From positions 35,413 through 99,412 of the forward strand of contig DASUDX010000047.1 of the NCBI GenBank assembly GCA_036275365.1: 64,000 nucleotides of DNA, written 5' to 3'. This DNA comes from DASUDX01 sp036275365 (lineage in GTDB: Bacteria > Pseudomonadota > Gammaproteobacteria > Nevskiales > Nevskiaceae). The translations under genes were made by a program, and so were the position numbers. Under the pieces are notes generated by a model. It was not told the origin of the DNA, did no database searches, and was given only the letters and a program-made list of their open reading frames with translations. This document shows, piece by piece, positions 16,566 to 24,812 of the stretch (position 1 is its first letter; the number at the start of each line of letters is the position of its first letter).

Positions 16566-17255
16566 ATGACCGAGGCGCTGATCCAGCTCAAGGGCGTCAC
16601 CAAGCACTACACCCGCGGCAAGCAGACGGTGGAGGTGCTGCAGAAGCTCGACCTCACCATCGCCCAGGGCGATTTCATCGCCCTGATGGGGCCGTCGGGT
16701 TCGGGCAAGACCACCCTGCTCAATCTGATCGGCGGGCTGGACACGCCCAGCGGCGGCGAGCTGCGGGTGGGCGAGACCCGGCTCGACCGGATGAGTGCCG
16801 GGGAGCTGGCGCGCTGGCGCTCGCGCCATGTCGGCTTCGTCTTCCAGTTCTACAACCTGCTGCCGGTGCTCACCGCCGAGCGCAATGTCGAGCTGCCCCT
16901 GCTGCTGACCTCGCTGTCGGCGGCGGAGCGCATGAAGCGGGTGCAGATTGCCCTGGGCGTGGTGGGGCTGGGCGAGCGCGGCAAGCACAAGCCGAGCGAG
17001 CTCTCCGGCGGACAGGCCCAGCGCGTGGCCATCGCCCGTGCCCTGGTGGCCGACCCCACCCTGCTGGTCTGCGACGAGCCGACCGGCGATCTCGACCGCA
17101 AGACCGCGGACGAGGTGCTGCATCTGCTGCAGGTGCTCAACCGCGATCACGGCAAGACCATCGTCATGGTCACCCATGACCCCAAGGCCGCCGAGTTCGC
17201 CCGCCACACCCTGCATCTGGACAAGGGTCAGCTGGTGGAACAGGCGGTGGCGTGA
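16566..17255 (+). CDS. ABC transporter ATPase (MacB/LolD type)
   Basis: A 229-residue ATPase. Walker A is GPSGSGKTT, the signature is LSGGQAQRVAIARAL, Walker B is LLVCDEPTGDLD and the switch histidine is in MVTHDP. FQFYNLLPVLTAERNVELPLLL is typical of the LolD/MacB group that powers mechanotransmission rather than substrate passage. Its stop codon lies inside the first unit of the CGTGAGG tandem repeat that separates it from the first permease. Confidence 0.96.
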   Translation: MTEALIQLKGVTKHYTRGKQTVEVLQKLDLTIAQGDFIALMGPSGSGKTTLLNLIGGLDTPSGGELRVGETRLDRMSAGELARWRSRHVGFVFQFYNLLPVLTAERNVELPLLLTSLSAAERMKRVQIALGVVGLGERGKHKPSELSGGQAQRVAIARALVADPTLLVCDEPTGDLDRKTADEVLHLLQVLNRDHGKTIVMVTHDPKAAEFARHTLHLDKGQLVEQAVA

Positions 17256-17306
17256 GGCGTGAGGCGTGAGGCGTGAGGCGTGAGGCGTGAGGCGTGAGGC
17301 GTGAGG
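17251..17306 (+). repeat. Eight perfect tandem copies of a 7-bp unit (CGTGAGG)
   Basis: Eight exact CGTGAGG units run from the last codon of the ATPase gene to 16 bp before the first permease gene. The first unit supplies the TGA stop. Each unit contains GAGG, a Shine-Dalgarno-like core. Seven is not a multiple of three, so copy-number change would not be tolerated inside a reading frame but is harmless here. Confidence 0.97.
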
Positions 17307-17322
17307 CGACGAGGATAGAACG

Positions 17323-18483
17323 ATGAAATACCTTCCCCTGGTCTGGGCCGCGCTGTGGCGGCGGCGTCCGCGCACCCTGTTCACCATGGCCTCGATCGCC
17401 GTGGCCTTCCTGCTCTACGCCCTGCTCACCGGGGTGATCGCCGCCTTCAACGCCGGGGTCGAGGTGGCGGGTGCCGATCGCCTGGTCACCACCGGACGCT
17501 ACTCGCTGACCCAGGTGCTGCCGCAGGGCCATCTGCAGCAGGTGCGCGGTCTGGAGAGCGTGCACAGCGTGGCGGGGCAGAGCTGGTTCGGCGGCTACTA
17601 CCAGAGCGAGCGCAACTTCTTCCCGCAATTCCCCACCGAGATCGAGCCCTATCTGGCGATGTACCCGGAGATCGTGCTGCCGGAGGCGGAGAAGCAGGCC
17701 ATGCTCAGCACCCGCACCGGGGCGCTGATCGCGCGCACCCTGGCCGATCGCTACGGCTTCAAGGTGGGCGACAAGATTCCGATCATCGCCGGCATCTGGC
17801 CGCTGGCCAGTGGTTCCAACAACTGGGAGTTCGATCTGGTCGGCATCTTCGATACCGCCAATCCGAAGGACCGCTCGCTCTACGAGATGATGCTGTTCCA
17901 CCACGAGTACTTCGACGAGGCGCGGCAGTTCGGCAGGGGCACGGTGGGCTGGCTGGTGGTGAAGGTGAAGGACCCGGACCAGAGCGAGGCGGTGATCCGG
18001 CAGATCGACGCCCTGTTCGCCAACTCGCCCAACGAGACCCGCACCGCCACCGAGAAGGCCTTCAACCAGTCCTTCGTCAAGCAGCTCGGCGATATCGGGG
18101 CGATGATGTCCTCGATCATCGGCGCGGTGTTCTTCACCCTGCTCTTCCTCACCGGCAACACCATGATGCAGAGCGTGCGCGAGCGCATCCCGGAGCTGGC
18201 GGTGCTCAAGACCCTCGGCTTCTCCGATGGCCAGGTGCTGGCCCTGGTGCTGGCGGAGTCCCTGGCGCTGTGCCTGATCGCCGCCCTGATCGGCCTGGGG
18301 CTGGCCAGCCTGCTGCTGCCGCCGGTCTCGGCCAAGATTCCCGGCTTCTCCGGGCTCACGCTCACCGGCGAGGCCTTCGCCCTGGCCCTCGGTCTCGCGC
18401 TGGCGCTGGCGCTGATCGTCGGCCTGCCGCCGGCGCTGCGGGCGATGCGGCTGAAGATCGTCGACGCCCTCGCCGCCCACTGA
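17323..18483 (+). CDS. ABC transporter permease, FtsX-like (first of two)
   Basis: A 386-residue MacB/LolC-type permease. An N-terminal helix (TLFTMASIAVAFLLYALLTGVIAAF) precedes a periplasmic domain of about 220 residues. Three C-terminal helices follow (about 265-380), including the FtsX-like core RERIPELAVLKTLGFSDGQVLALVLAESL. It should pair with the second permease as a heterodimer driven by the ATPase. GAGG lies 8-12 bases ahead of the ATG just after the heptamer repeat. Confidence 0.93.
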   Translation: MKYLPLVWAALWRRRPRTLFTMASIAVAFLLYALLTGVIAAFNAGVEVAGADRLVTTGRYSLTQVLPQGHLQQVRGLESVHSVAGQSWFGGYYQSERNFFPQFPTEIEPYLAMYPEIVLPEAEKQAMLSTRTGALIARTLADRYGFKVGDKIPIIAGIWPLASGSNNWEFDLVGIFDTANPKDRSLYEMMLFHHEYFDEARQFGRGTVGWLVVKVKDPDQSEAVIRQIDALFANSPNETRTATEKAFNQSFVKQLGDIGAMMSSIIGAVFFTLLFLTGNTMMQSVRERIPELAVLKTLGFSDGQVLALVLAESLALCLIAALIGLGLASLLLPPVSAKIPGFSGLTLTGEAFALALGLALALALIVGLPPALRAMRLKIVDALAAH

Positions 18484-18502
18484 TCCGCTGGAGTCCTCTC
18501 CC

Positions 18503-19690
18503 ATGTCCTCTGCCCTGAGCCAGATCAGCGCGGTCACCCTGATGAACCTGCGGGCGGTGCCCAGCCGGCTCGGCACCTCGATGGTGATCGTGATCGGCAT
18601 CGCCGGCGTGGTCGGCGTGCTGGTGGCCCTGCTCTCGATGGGCGCCGGCTTCGAGGCGACCCTGGCCGGCACCGGCCAGCCGGACCGCGCCCTGGTGCTG
18701 CGTGGCGGCTCCAACGACGAGCTCGGCTCGGTGATCACCCGCGACCAGGCCCAGGTGATCGCCGACGCCCCGGGCGTGGCGCGCACCGCCGATGGCAGCC
18801 CGCGCACGCTGGCCGAGCTGTACCTGCTCACCGATGTCTCCAAGCCCGGCTCGAGCTCGCCCAACAATGTGGTGGTGCGCGGCACCCGCGCCGATGTCGG
18901 CGGCGTGCGGCCGGAGTTCCGCATCGTCGAGGGCCGCATGTTCGCCCCCGGCGTGCGCGAGGTGGTGGTGGGCCGCAACCTGGCCGCCCAGTTCCCGACC
19001 CTGGCCCTCGGCGGCACGGTGGAGGTGCGCGACGGCCCCTGGACCATCGTCGGCGTGTTCGAGACCGGCGATGTGCACGAGTCCGAGCTGTGGGTGGACA
19101 TCGAGGCGCTGATCACCGCCTCGCGCCGCCAGGCCTACAACTCGGTGATGGTGCAGCTGGATTCGGTGGCGGCCTTCACCGCCTTCAAGGATGCCCTCAC
19201 CGCCGACCCGCGCCTGACCGTGTCGGTGCAGCGCGAGCCCGACTACTACGCCTCGCGCTCCGAGCAGCTGCACAACCTGATCCGCTACCTCGGCTACACG
19301 GTGGCGGTGATCATGGCGATCGGCGCGGTGTTCGGTGCGCTCAATGTGATGTACGCGGCCGTGGCCACCCGCAGCGTGGAGATCGCCACCCTGCGCGCGC
19401 TCGGCTTCGGCGCCCTGCCGGTGGTGGTCTCGGTGCTGATCGAGGCGCTGATCCTGGCCGCGGCCGGCGGGCTGCTGGGCGGGGTGATCGCCTATCTGTT
19501 CTTCAACGGCTATACGGTCAACACGCTCAACTTCCAGACCTTCTCGCAGGTGGCCTTCGACTTCCGGGTGACCCCGGCCCTGCTCCAGCAGGGTCTGATC
19601 TGGGCGCTGGTGATGGGCCTGATCGGGGGCCTGTTCCCGGCCCTGCGGGCGGCCCGGCTGCCGGTGGCGGAGGCCCTGCGCGCGGCCTGA
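18503..19690 (+). CDS. ABC transporter permease, FtsX-like (second of two)
   Basis: A 395-residue permease of the same build as its neighbour: first helix (MVIVIGIAGVVGVLVALLSM), a periplasmic domain, and three C-terminal helices with VEIATLRALGFGALPVVVSVLIEALILA. The two permeases are clearly diverged, as in LolC/LolE, so a heterodimer is likely. It is the last gene of the four-gene exporter. The substrate is unknown: lipid, lipoprotein, peptide and small toxic molecule are all possible for this group. Confidence 0.93.
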   Translation: MSSALSQISAVTLMNLRAVPSRLGTSMVIVIGIAGVVGVLVALLSMGAGFEATLAGTGQPDRALVLRGGSNDELGSVITRDQAQVIADAPGVARTADGSPRTLAELYLLTDVSKPGSSSPNNVVVRGTRADVGGVRPEFRIVEGRMFAPGVREVVVGRNLAAQFPTLALGGTVEVRDGPWTIVGVFETGDVHESELWVDIEALITASRRQAYNSVMVQLDSVAAFTAFKDALTADPRLTVSVQREPDYYASRSEQLHNLIRYLGYTVAVIMAIGAVFGALNVMYAAVATRSVEIATLRALGFGALPVVVSVLIEALILAAAGGLLGGVIAYLFFNGYTVNTLNFQTFSQVAFDFRVTPALLQQGLIWALVMGLIGGLFPALRAARLPVAEALRAA

Positions 19691-19704
19691 GCGGGCGACG
19701 CACG

Positions 19705-19760
19705 GCGTCACGAAACTTTCACCGCGTTTTCATGCCGCTGGCACGGCGGCTTCCTAGATT
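19705..19760 (+). promoter_or_regulatory. Tandem Pho box and promoter of olsBA
   Basis: Four adjacent 11-bp units start with GCGTCAC (19705), CTTTCAC (19716), TTTTCAT (19727) and CTGGCAC (19738). They match the PhoB half-site CTGTCAT/C at 5, 6, 5 and 6 of 7 positions with exact 11-bp phasing. A -10 hexamer TAGATT (19755-19760) starts 10 bases after the last 7-mer, the spacing of PhoB-activated promoters. AGGAGG and the olsB ATG follow. Confidence 0.72.
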
Positions 19761-19787
19761 GGGCCATCCCAATCAAGGAGGGCTGCC

Positions 19788-20579
19788 ATGTCCGCCCTGC
19801 TGGAATCCGCGGTGGCCACCGCCACCGCACCGCGCTACGAAGTCCGTCTCGCCTCCACCGCCGAGGAGATCCGCGCGACGCTGCGGCTGCGCTACCAGGT
19901 GTTTGCCGACGAGATGGGCGCCCAGATCGACGGCGGTGACGAGCGGCTGGACACCGACCAGTTCGATCCCTGGTGCCGCCACCTGATGGTCTGCGACACC
20001 CAGAGCGGCGAGGTGCTGGCCTGCACCCGCATCCTCAGCGATGCCCAGGCGCCGAATGCCGGCGGCTTCTACTCCGCCAGCGAGTTCGATCTGGCCATGC
20101 TCGACAGCCTGCCCGGCCGGCTGCTGGAAATCGGCCGCACCTGCGTGGCACGCGAGCACCGCAATGGCGCGGTGATCGCCACGCTCTGGCAGGGCATCGC
20201 CGGGCTGATCATCGAGGAGGGCGTGGACTACCTCTTTGGCTGCGCCAGCATCGGGCTGGAGGACGGCGGCGCCCAGGCCCACGCCATCCTCGAGCAGATC
20301 CGCCACAAGCATCTGGCGCCCGATCACCAGCGCGTGCGGCCCTACTATCCGCTGCCGGCCGCGGATGCGCGTCCGGAGAGCCGCGGCAAGCTGCCGCCGC
20401 TGCTCAAGGCCTATCTCAACCTCGGCGCCAAGGCCTGTGGCGAGCCCTACTGGGATCGCGACTTCAACTGCGCCGATGTGTTCATGCTGCTGGATGTGCG
20501 CGACCTCAACCCGCGCTACGCCCGTCACTTCCTCGGCCGCGGCTCGGACCTCGCCAGCCGGCTGCCGCTGGCCGCCTGA
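19788..20579 (+). CDS. olsB: L-ornithine N(alpha)-acyltransferase OlsB-like
   Basis: A 263-residue protein of the OlsB family in the GNAT/autoinducer-synthase fold. Conserved pieces are LRLRYQVFADEMGA, DQFDPWCRHLMVCD, GGFYSASEFDL, LLEIGRTCVAREHRNGAVIATLWQG and DYLFGCASI. OlsB joins a 3-hydroxyacyl group from acyl-carrier protein to the alpha amino group of ornithine, the first step of ornithine-lipid synthesis at the inner membrane. A strong AGGAGG lies 6 bases before the ATG. The PhoB-type promoter upstream fits phosphate-free membrane lipid made under phosphate shortage. Confidence 0.85.
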   Translation: MSALLESAVATATAPRYEVRLASTAEEIRATLRLRYQVFADEMGAQIDGGDERLDTDQFDPWCRHLMVCDTQSGEVLACTRILSDAQAPNAGGFYSASEFDLAMLDSLPGRLLEIGRTCVAREHRNGAVIATLWQGIAGLIIEEGVDYLFGCASIGLEDGGAQAHAILEQIRHKHLAPDHQRVRPYYPLPAADARPESRGKLPPLLKAYLNLGAKACGEPYWDRDFNCADVFMLLDVRDLNPRYARHFLGRGSDLASRLPLAA

Positions 20580-20598
20580 CCCCAGGCCAGGGCCGGGC

Positions 20599-21402
20599 TT
20601 GAACGCCTCGCTGCGCTTTGTCGGGCGCACCCTGCGCCTGCTGGTCCACCTCGGCACCGGCCTGCTGCTGGCCAGCCTGCTGCGGCTGGATCGCAGCGGC
20701 CGGCTGCGGATGGAACCGCTGATGGAGTTCTGGCTGCGGCGCCTGCTGCGCATCCTCGGCATCGAGCTGTGCGTGCAGGGCGAACCGCTCCGCGGCGGCC
20801 ATGTGCAGGTGGCCAACCATGTGTCCTGGCTGGACATCCCGGTGCTCGGCGCCGGCCGTGCCACCCATTTCATCGCCAAGTCGGAGATCCGCGACTGGCC
20901 GGTGGCCGGCTTCCTGGCCACCGCCATCGGCACCTTCTACCTCCGCCGCGGCAAGGGCGGTGCCAAGCCGCTGCTGGCGCGGCTGACGCCTTTCCTGCAG
21001 GGCGGTGGCCGCATCACCCTGTTTCCGGAGGGCACCACCACCGACGGCCGCGATGTGCTGGGCTTCCACCCGCGGCTGCTGGCCGCAGCGGTGGAGGCGC
21101 AGGTGCCGGTGCAGCCGGTGGTGCTGCGCTACGGCCGGGGTGATGGCGGCGCCGACCTCGCCCCCTTCATCGGCGAGGACGATCTGGTCTCCCACATCCT
21201 GCGGCTGCTGCGCAACCGGCACCTGCAGGTGCGCCTGGACTATCTGCCGGCGCTGCAGCCGGCGGCCTTCGCCGACCGCGACGCCCTGGCCCTGGCCGCG
21301 GAGCAGGCGGTGCGCGCGGTGCTGCGCCCGGGCAGCGCGCTGCCGGCGGCGGCCCGTCACCGGGTGGACCGCGCCTCGACGGTCGAGGCCCTGCCGGCCT
21401 GA
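20599..21402 (+). CDS. olsA: O-acyltransferase OlsA-like (PlsC family)
   Basis: A 267-residue 1-acylglycerol-phosphate acyltransferase-family protein. The catalytic motif is NHVSWLD (HxxxxD), with FPEGTTTDG as the substrate-binding block. The start is probably TTG at 20599, 19 bp after olsB; the next in-frame ATG (20710) would remove a hydrophobic N-terminal helix (LLVHLGTGLLLASLL). Next to olsB its job is most likely the second acylation of lyso-ornithine lipid, although a general PlsC role cannot be excluded. Confidence 0.8.
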   Translation: MNASLRFVGRTLRLLVHLGTGLLLASLLRLDRSGRLRMEPLMEFWLRRLLRILGIELCVQGEPLRGGHVQVANHVSWLDIPVLGAGRATHFIAKSEIRDWPVAGFLATAIGTFYLRRGKGGAKPLLARLTPFLQGGGRITLFPEGTTTDGRDVLGFHPRLLAAAVEAQVPVQPVVLRYGRGDGGADLAPFIGEDDLVSHILRLLRNRHLQVRLDYLPALQPAAFADRDALALAAEQAVRAVLRPGSALPAAARHRVDRASTVEALPA

Positions 21403-21418
21403 GTCCAGCGCGGCCGGC

Positions 21419-21446
21419 GGCCCCGCGCCGGGGCCGGGGGTACACT
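21419..21446 (+). promoter_or_regulatory. Hairpin and candidate -10 before lipA
   Basis: A 7-bp stem GGCCCCG / CGGGGCC (21419-21435) lies after olsA without a T tract. TACACT at 21441-21446 is a candidate -10 32 bases before the lipA ATG; no good -35 is visible. Confidence 0.35.
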
Positions 21447-21478
21447 GGCGGCCCTGATTCCCACCCCCGAGGGTGAGC

Positions 21479-22462
21479 ATGGACACCCCCCTGCCTACGC
21501 GCCCGGCCCCGCGCCCGGTGGTGACCGGCGAGAAGCTGCGCGGCGCCGACAAGATGGCGCGCATCCCGGTCAAGATCGAAGCGGCGGTGAGCCCGCTGCG
21601 CAAGCCGGCCTGGATCCGCGCCAAGCTCGGCGAGTCGGCCGAGGTGAGCCGGATCAAGGCGGCCCTGCGCGCCAACGATCTGCACACGGTCTGCGAGGAA
21701 GCGAGCTGCCCCAACCTGTCCGAATGCTTCGGCAAGGGCACGGCCACCTTCATGATCATGGGCGACATCTGCACCCGCCGCTGCCCGTTCTGCGATGTCG
21801 CCCACGGCCGGCCCAAGCCGCTGGACGAGGCCGAGCCGCTCAAGCTCGCCCGCACCATCGCCGCCATGGGGCTGCGCTATGTGGTGATCACCAGCGTTGA
21901 CCGCGACGACCTCAAGGATGGCGGCGCCGCCCACTTCGCGGCCTGCATCCGCGAGGCGCGCGCGCACGCCCCCCAGCTCACCATCGAGGTGCTGGTGCCG
22001 GATTTCCGCGGCCGCATGGACCCGGCGCTGACCATCTTCAAGGACACCCCGCCGGATGTGTTCAACCACAACCTGGAAACCGTGCCGCGGCTGTATCTGC
22101 AGGCGCGGCCGGGCTCGGACTACGAGTGGTCGCTCGATCTGCTGGAGCGCTTCAAGCGCCTGCACCCGGCGGTGCCGACCAAGTCCGGCCTGATGCTGGG
22201 CCTGGGCGAGGAGATCGAGGAGATCGAGCAGGTGATGCGCGATCTGCGCGCCCATGGCGTCAACATGCTGACCCTGGGCCAGTACCTGCAGCCGAGCCGC
22301 CACCATCTGCCGGTGGCGCGCTATGTGCACCCGGACGAGTTCGAGCGGCTGCGCCAGTTCGGCGAGTCCCTCGGCTTTGACCATGTGGCCAGCGGACCGA
22401 TGGTGCGCAGCTCCTACCACGCCGACCGCCAGGCCGAGCACCTGCTGGGTGGCCCGGCATGA
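21479..22462 (+). CDS. lipA: Lipoyl synthase (radical SAM)
   Basis: A 327-residue LipA. The auxiliary cluster motif CEEASCPNLSEC and the radical-SAM motif CTRRCPFC are intact, as is the C-terminal RSSYHAD serine ligand. It inserts two sulfurs into octanoyl groups on 2-oxoacid dehydrogenases and the glycine cleavage system. I choose ATG at 21479, with GAGGG about six bases upstream, over an in-frame GTG at 21473. lipB, its usual neighbour, is absent; the next gene overlaps the stop as ATGA. Confidence 0.97.
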   Translation: MDTPLPTRPAPRPVVTGEKLRGADKMARIPVKIEAAVSPLRKPAWIRAKLGESAEVSRIKAALRANDLHTVCEEASCPNLSECFGKGTATFMIMGDICTRRCPFCDVAHGRPKPLDEAEPLKLARTIAAMGLRYVVITSVDRDDLKDGGAAHFAACIREARAHAPQLTIEVLVPDFRGRMDPALTIFKDTPPDVFNHNLETVPRLYLQARPGSDYEWSLDLLERFKRLHPAVPTKSGLMLGLGEEIEEIEQVMRDLRAHGVNMLTLGQYLQPSRHHLPVARYVHPDEFERLRQFGESLGFDHVASGPMVRSSYHADRQAEHLLGGPA

Positions 22463-23010
22463 GGGCGGTGGCGCGGCTCGCGCTGCTGGCCCTGGCACCG
22501 GCCGTGCACGGCGCCGAGGCCGACCTGCGCGCCTGCCGGGCGGTGGCCGCGGCGGACGCCCGGCTGGCCTGCTACGACCGCCTGGCCGATGCCCAGGCCG
22601 GTCCCGCGGCGGACGCTGTGGCGGCGCCGGCGGCGCCTGTGGCGAGCGCACCCGCGCCGGCACCGCCCGCCGCGGTGGCGGCAGCGGCTGCTGCCCCGGC
22701 CCTCAGCCCGGCGGCGGTGGAAGCCGGTTTCGGCGCCGAGCAGCTGCCGCGCGATCGCCGCGACCCGGCCGAGCGCGAGGCCGAGAACCTCACCGTGACC
22801 ACCCGCCTGGTCGGTACCTTCGAGGGCTGGGAGAAGGGCCAGCTGCTGCGGCTGGCCAATGGCCAGGTGTGGAAGGTGATGGACGATTACTCCCGCTACT
22901 ACCCGGCGCGCGAGGCGCCGGCGGTGGTGCTCAAGCGGGGCATCCTCGGCAGCTACTGGCTGGAGCTGCCGGAGCTGGAGGCGCGGGTGAAGGTGCGCCG
23001 GGTTCAGTAG
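22459..23010 (+). CDS. Exported protein with N-terminal CR...CYD motif
   Basis: A 183-residue protein with a signal peptide (cleavage near VHG-AEA). The mature N-terminus has DLRACRAVAAADARLACYDRLAD, a two-cysteine pattern also seen in the N-termini of several small exported proteins and some type VI-associated proteins. An Ala/Pro-rich linker (about 50-85) leads to a compact C-terminal domain (VTTRLVGTFEGWEKGQLLRLANGQVWKVMDD). No function is known to me. Its ATG overlaps the lipA stop, and its end overlaps the convergent murU end by 7 bases. Confidence 0.75.
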   Translation: MRAVARLALLALAPAVHGAEADLRACRAVAAADARLACYDRLADAQAGPAADAVAAPAAPVASAPAPAPPAAVAAAAAAPALSPAAVEAGFGAEQLPRDRRDPAEREAENLTVTTRLVGTFEGWEKGQLLRLANGQVWKVMDDYSRYYPAREAPAVVLKRGILGSYWLELPELEARVKVRRVQ

Positions 23011-23687
23011 GGCTTTTTCAGCCGCGCCTGCAGCTCGTCCAGCCGCTGCGGGGTGCCGACATCCGACCACAGTCCCTGGAACAGCTCGCCGCCGACCGCC
23101 CCGCGGCGGGCGCTGGCGCGCAGCACCGGAGCCAGGGGAAAGCGGCCCTCGCTGCAGCCGCGCAGCAGGCTCGGCCGCAGGATCGAGACCCCGGCGAAGG
23201 TGTGGGTCGGTGCCGCCGGCTCGACGATGCGCTGCTCCTGCAGGGCGAAGTCGCCCTGGGTCTTGAAGGCCGGCGTCGGCACCATCAGCAGCCAGGCCTC
23301 GAGATCGGCCGGCAGCTGGCGGCCACGGGCGATGAAGCGGCCCCAGGCCAGCTCCACATAGACATCGGCATTGATCACCAGGAACGGCGCATCGCCCAGC
23401 AGCGGCAGGGCGCGCAGCACGCCGCCGCCGGTCTCCAGCGGCGGATCGCCCTCCTCGGAGTACTGGATGCGCAGGCCGAAGCGGCGGCCATCGCCGAGCT
23501 GCTGACGGATCTGCTCGCCGCGGTAGCCGAGATTGATCACCACCTCGGTCAGCCCGGCCTCGGCAAGATCGCGCAGGTGGTATTCGATCAGCGGCCGCCC
23601 CAGCAGCGGGATCAGCGGCTTGGGCAGCCGGTCGGTGAGCGGCCGCATGCGCTCGCCGCGCCCGGCCGAGAGAATCATCGCCTTCAT
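23004..23687 (-). CDS. murU: N-acetylmuramate-1-phosphate uridylyltransferase MurU
   Basis: A 227-residue nucleotidyltransferase. The N-terminal AMILSAGRGERMRPLTDRLPKPL holds the pyrophosphorylase signature and the catalytic lysine; LETGGGV and FLVINADV complete the nucleotide and metal site. MurU makes UDP-MurNAc from MurNAc-1-phosphate in the peptidoglycan-recycling route that bypasses de novo synthesis, which underlies intrinsic fosfomycin tolerance in Pseudomonas. It overlaps the upstream amgK stop as ATGA. A general sugar nucleotidyltransferase is the alternative, but the amgK pairing settles it. Confidence 0.93.
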   Translation of the reverse strand: MKAMILSAGRGERMRPLTDRLPKPLIPLLGRPLIEYHLRDLAEAGLTEVVINLGYRGEQIRQQLGDGRRFGLRIQYSEEGDPPLETGGGVLRALPLLGDAPFLVINADVYVELAWGRFIARGRQLPADLEAWLLMVPTPAFKTQGDFALQEQRIVEPAAPTHTFAGVSILRPSLLRGCSEGRFPLAPVLRASARRGAVGGELFQGLWSDVGTPQRLDELQARLKKPY

Positions 23688-24712
23688 GGCCCCTGCCAGG
23701 CCTCCAGTCGCTGCTGCAGCGCCGCCAGCTCCGGGTAACGGTCGCTGACCGTGCGCAGATAGCTGAAGAAGCGCGCCACATCGGCCAGATAGGCCGGCTT
23801 GCCATCGCGGTGGGCGATGCGGGCGAAGATGCCGATCACCTTGAGATGGCGCTGCACGCCCATCCAGTCGGCCTGGCGCTGGAAGGTCTCGAACTCCGGC
23901 GGCAGCGGCAGCCCGGCGGCGCGGCCCTGCTGCCAGTAACGGCGCAACCAGCCTTCCACCCGCGGCTCGGGCCAGGAGCGGAAGGCATCCTTGAACAGGC
24001 AGATCGGGTCGTAGCTGATCGGGCCCTCGACCGCGTCCTGGAAATCCAGCACCCCCGGCGGCGGCACCGGCTGCCCGGGTGCGGGCGCCTCGCCCATCAG
24101 GTTGCGCGGCATGAAATCGCGGTGCACCCAGACCCGTGGCTGGGCCAGCGCCGAGGCCACCAGCCGATCCTCCAGGGCGCGCCAGGCGGCAAGCTCGGTG
24201 CCGCTCAGCGTCAGCCCGCGCTCGCGCGCCAGATACCAGTCCGGAAACAGCGCCAGCTCGCGCCGCAGCAGCGCCTCGTCATAGGGCGGCAGCACGCCGG
24301 GGCGGGAGGCGAGCTGCAGCTGGATCAGCGCCTCGATGGCCGGTTCGAACAGGGCATCGGCGTTGTCCTCGGTGAGCACCTGCAGATAGGTGTGGCGGCC
24401 GAGATCGCTCAGCAGCAGATAGCCGCGCGCCAGGTCCTGGGCGAGGCAGCGCGGCACCCGCAGCCCGGCGGTGGCCAGCAGCCCGGCGATCTGCAGAAAC
24501 GGCCGGCAGTCCTCGCGCTCCGGCGGCGCGTCCATCACGATCCAGCTCTGGCCGGCCGCGCTCAGGCGGAAATAGCGGCGGAAGCTGGCATCGGCCGAGG
24601 CCGGCGCGAAGGTGGCAGCGCCGAGGCCGAGCTGGGCCAGCGCCCAGTCGCGGGCGGCCGCGGCGCGCGCGTCCGGCGGCGCGGCGCCTGGGGAAGACGA
24701 GGTGGCGGACAT
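23684..24712 (-). CDS. amgK: N-acetylmuramate/N-acetylglucosamine kinase AmgK
   Basis: A 342-residue aminoglycoside-phosphotransferase-fold kinase from the ATG at 24712. ASADASFRRYFRL is the nucleotide loop, VHRDFMPRNLM the catalytic loop with Asp, and GVLDFQDAVEGPISYDPICLF the metal-binding segment. AmgK phosphorylates the anomeric hydroxyl of recycled MurNAc and GlcNAc, feeding MurU. It is divergent from lptD, the conserved arrangement in many gammaproteobacteria. Confidence 0.93.
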   Translation of the reverse strand: MSATSSSPGAAPPDARAAAARDWALAQLGLGAATFAPASADASFRRYFRLSAAGQSWIVMDAPPEREDCRPFLQIAGLLATAGLRVPRCLAQDLARGYLLLSDLGRHTYLQVLTEDNADALFEPAIEALIQLQLASRPGVLPPYDEALLRRELALFPDWYLARERGLTLSGTELAAWRALEDRLVASALAQPRVWVHRDFMPRNLMGEAPAPGQPVPPPGVLDFQDAVEGPISYDPICLFKDAFRSWPEPRVEGWLRRYWQQGRAAGLPLPPEFETFQRQADWMGVQRHLKVIGIFARIAHRDGKPAYLADVARFFSYLRTVSDRYPELAALQQRLEAWQGP

Positions 24713-24746
24713 GGGGGTGGCGAATCGGGGCGCGCAAGGGTAGCGA

Positions 24747-24776
24747 TTGCCGAGCGTCGCGGCAAAATCCCATACT
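24747..24776 (+). promoter_or_regulatory. Candidate sigma-70 promoter of lptD
   Basis: TTGCCG (24747-24752) and CATACT (24771-24776) are separated by 18 bp, each 4 of 6 to consensus, 36 bases before the lptD ATG. Confidence 0.45.
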
Positions 24777-24812
24777 GCCTGCCCCGCGGTGACCGCCGCA
24801 GCCGCCGTTCCG

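Noticed and set aside
17251..17306. Tandem heptamers as a CRISPR array
   Set aside because: Units are 7 bp with no spacers and no cas genes nearby.
21473..21478. GTG upstream start of lipA
   Set aside because: The ATG at 21479 has better spacing from GAGGG.
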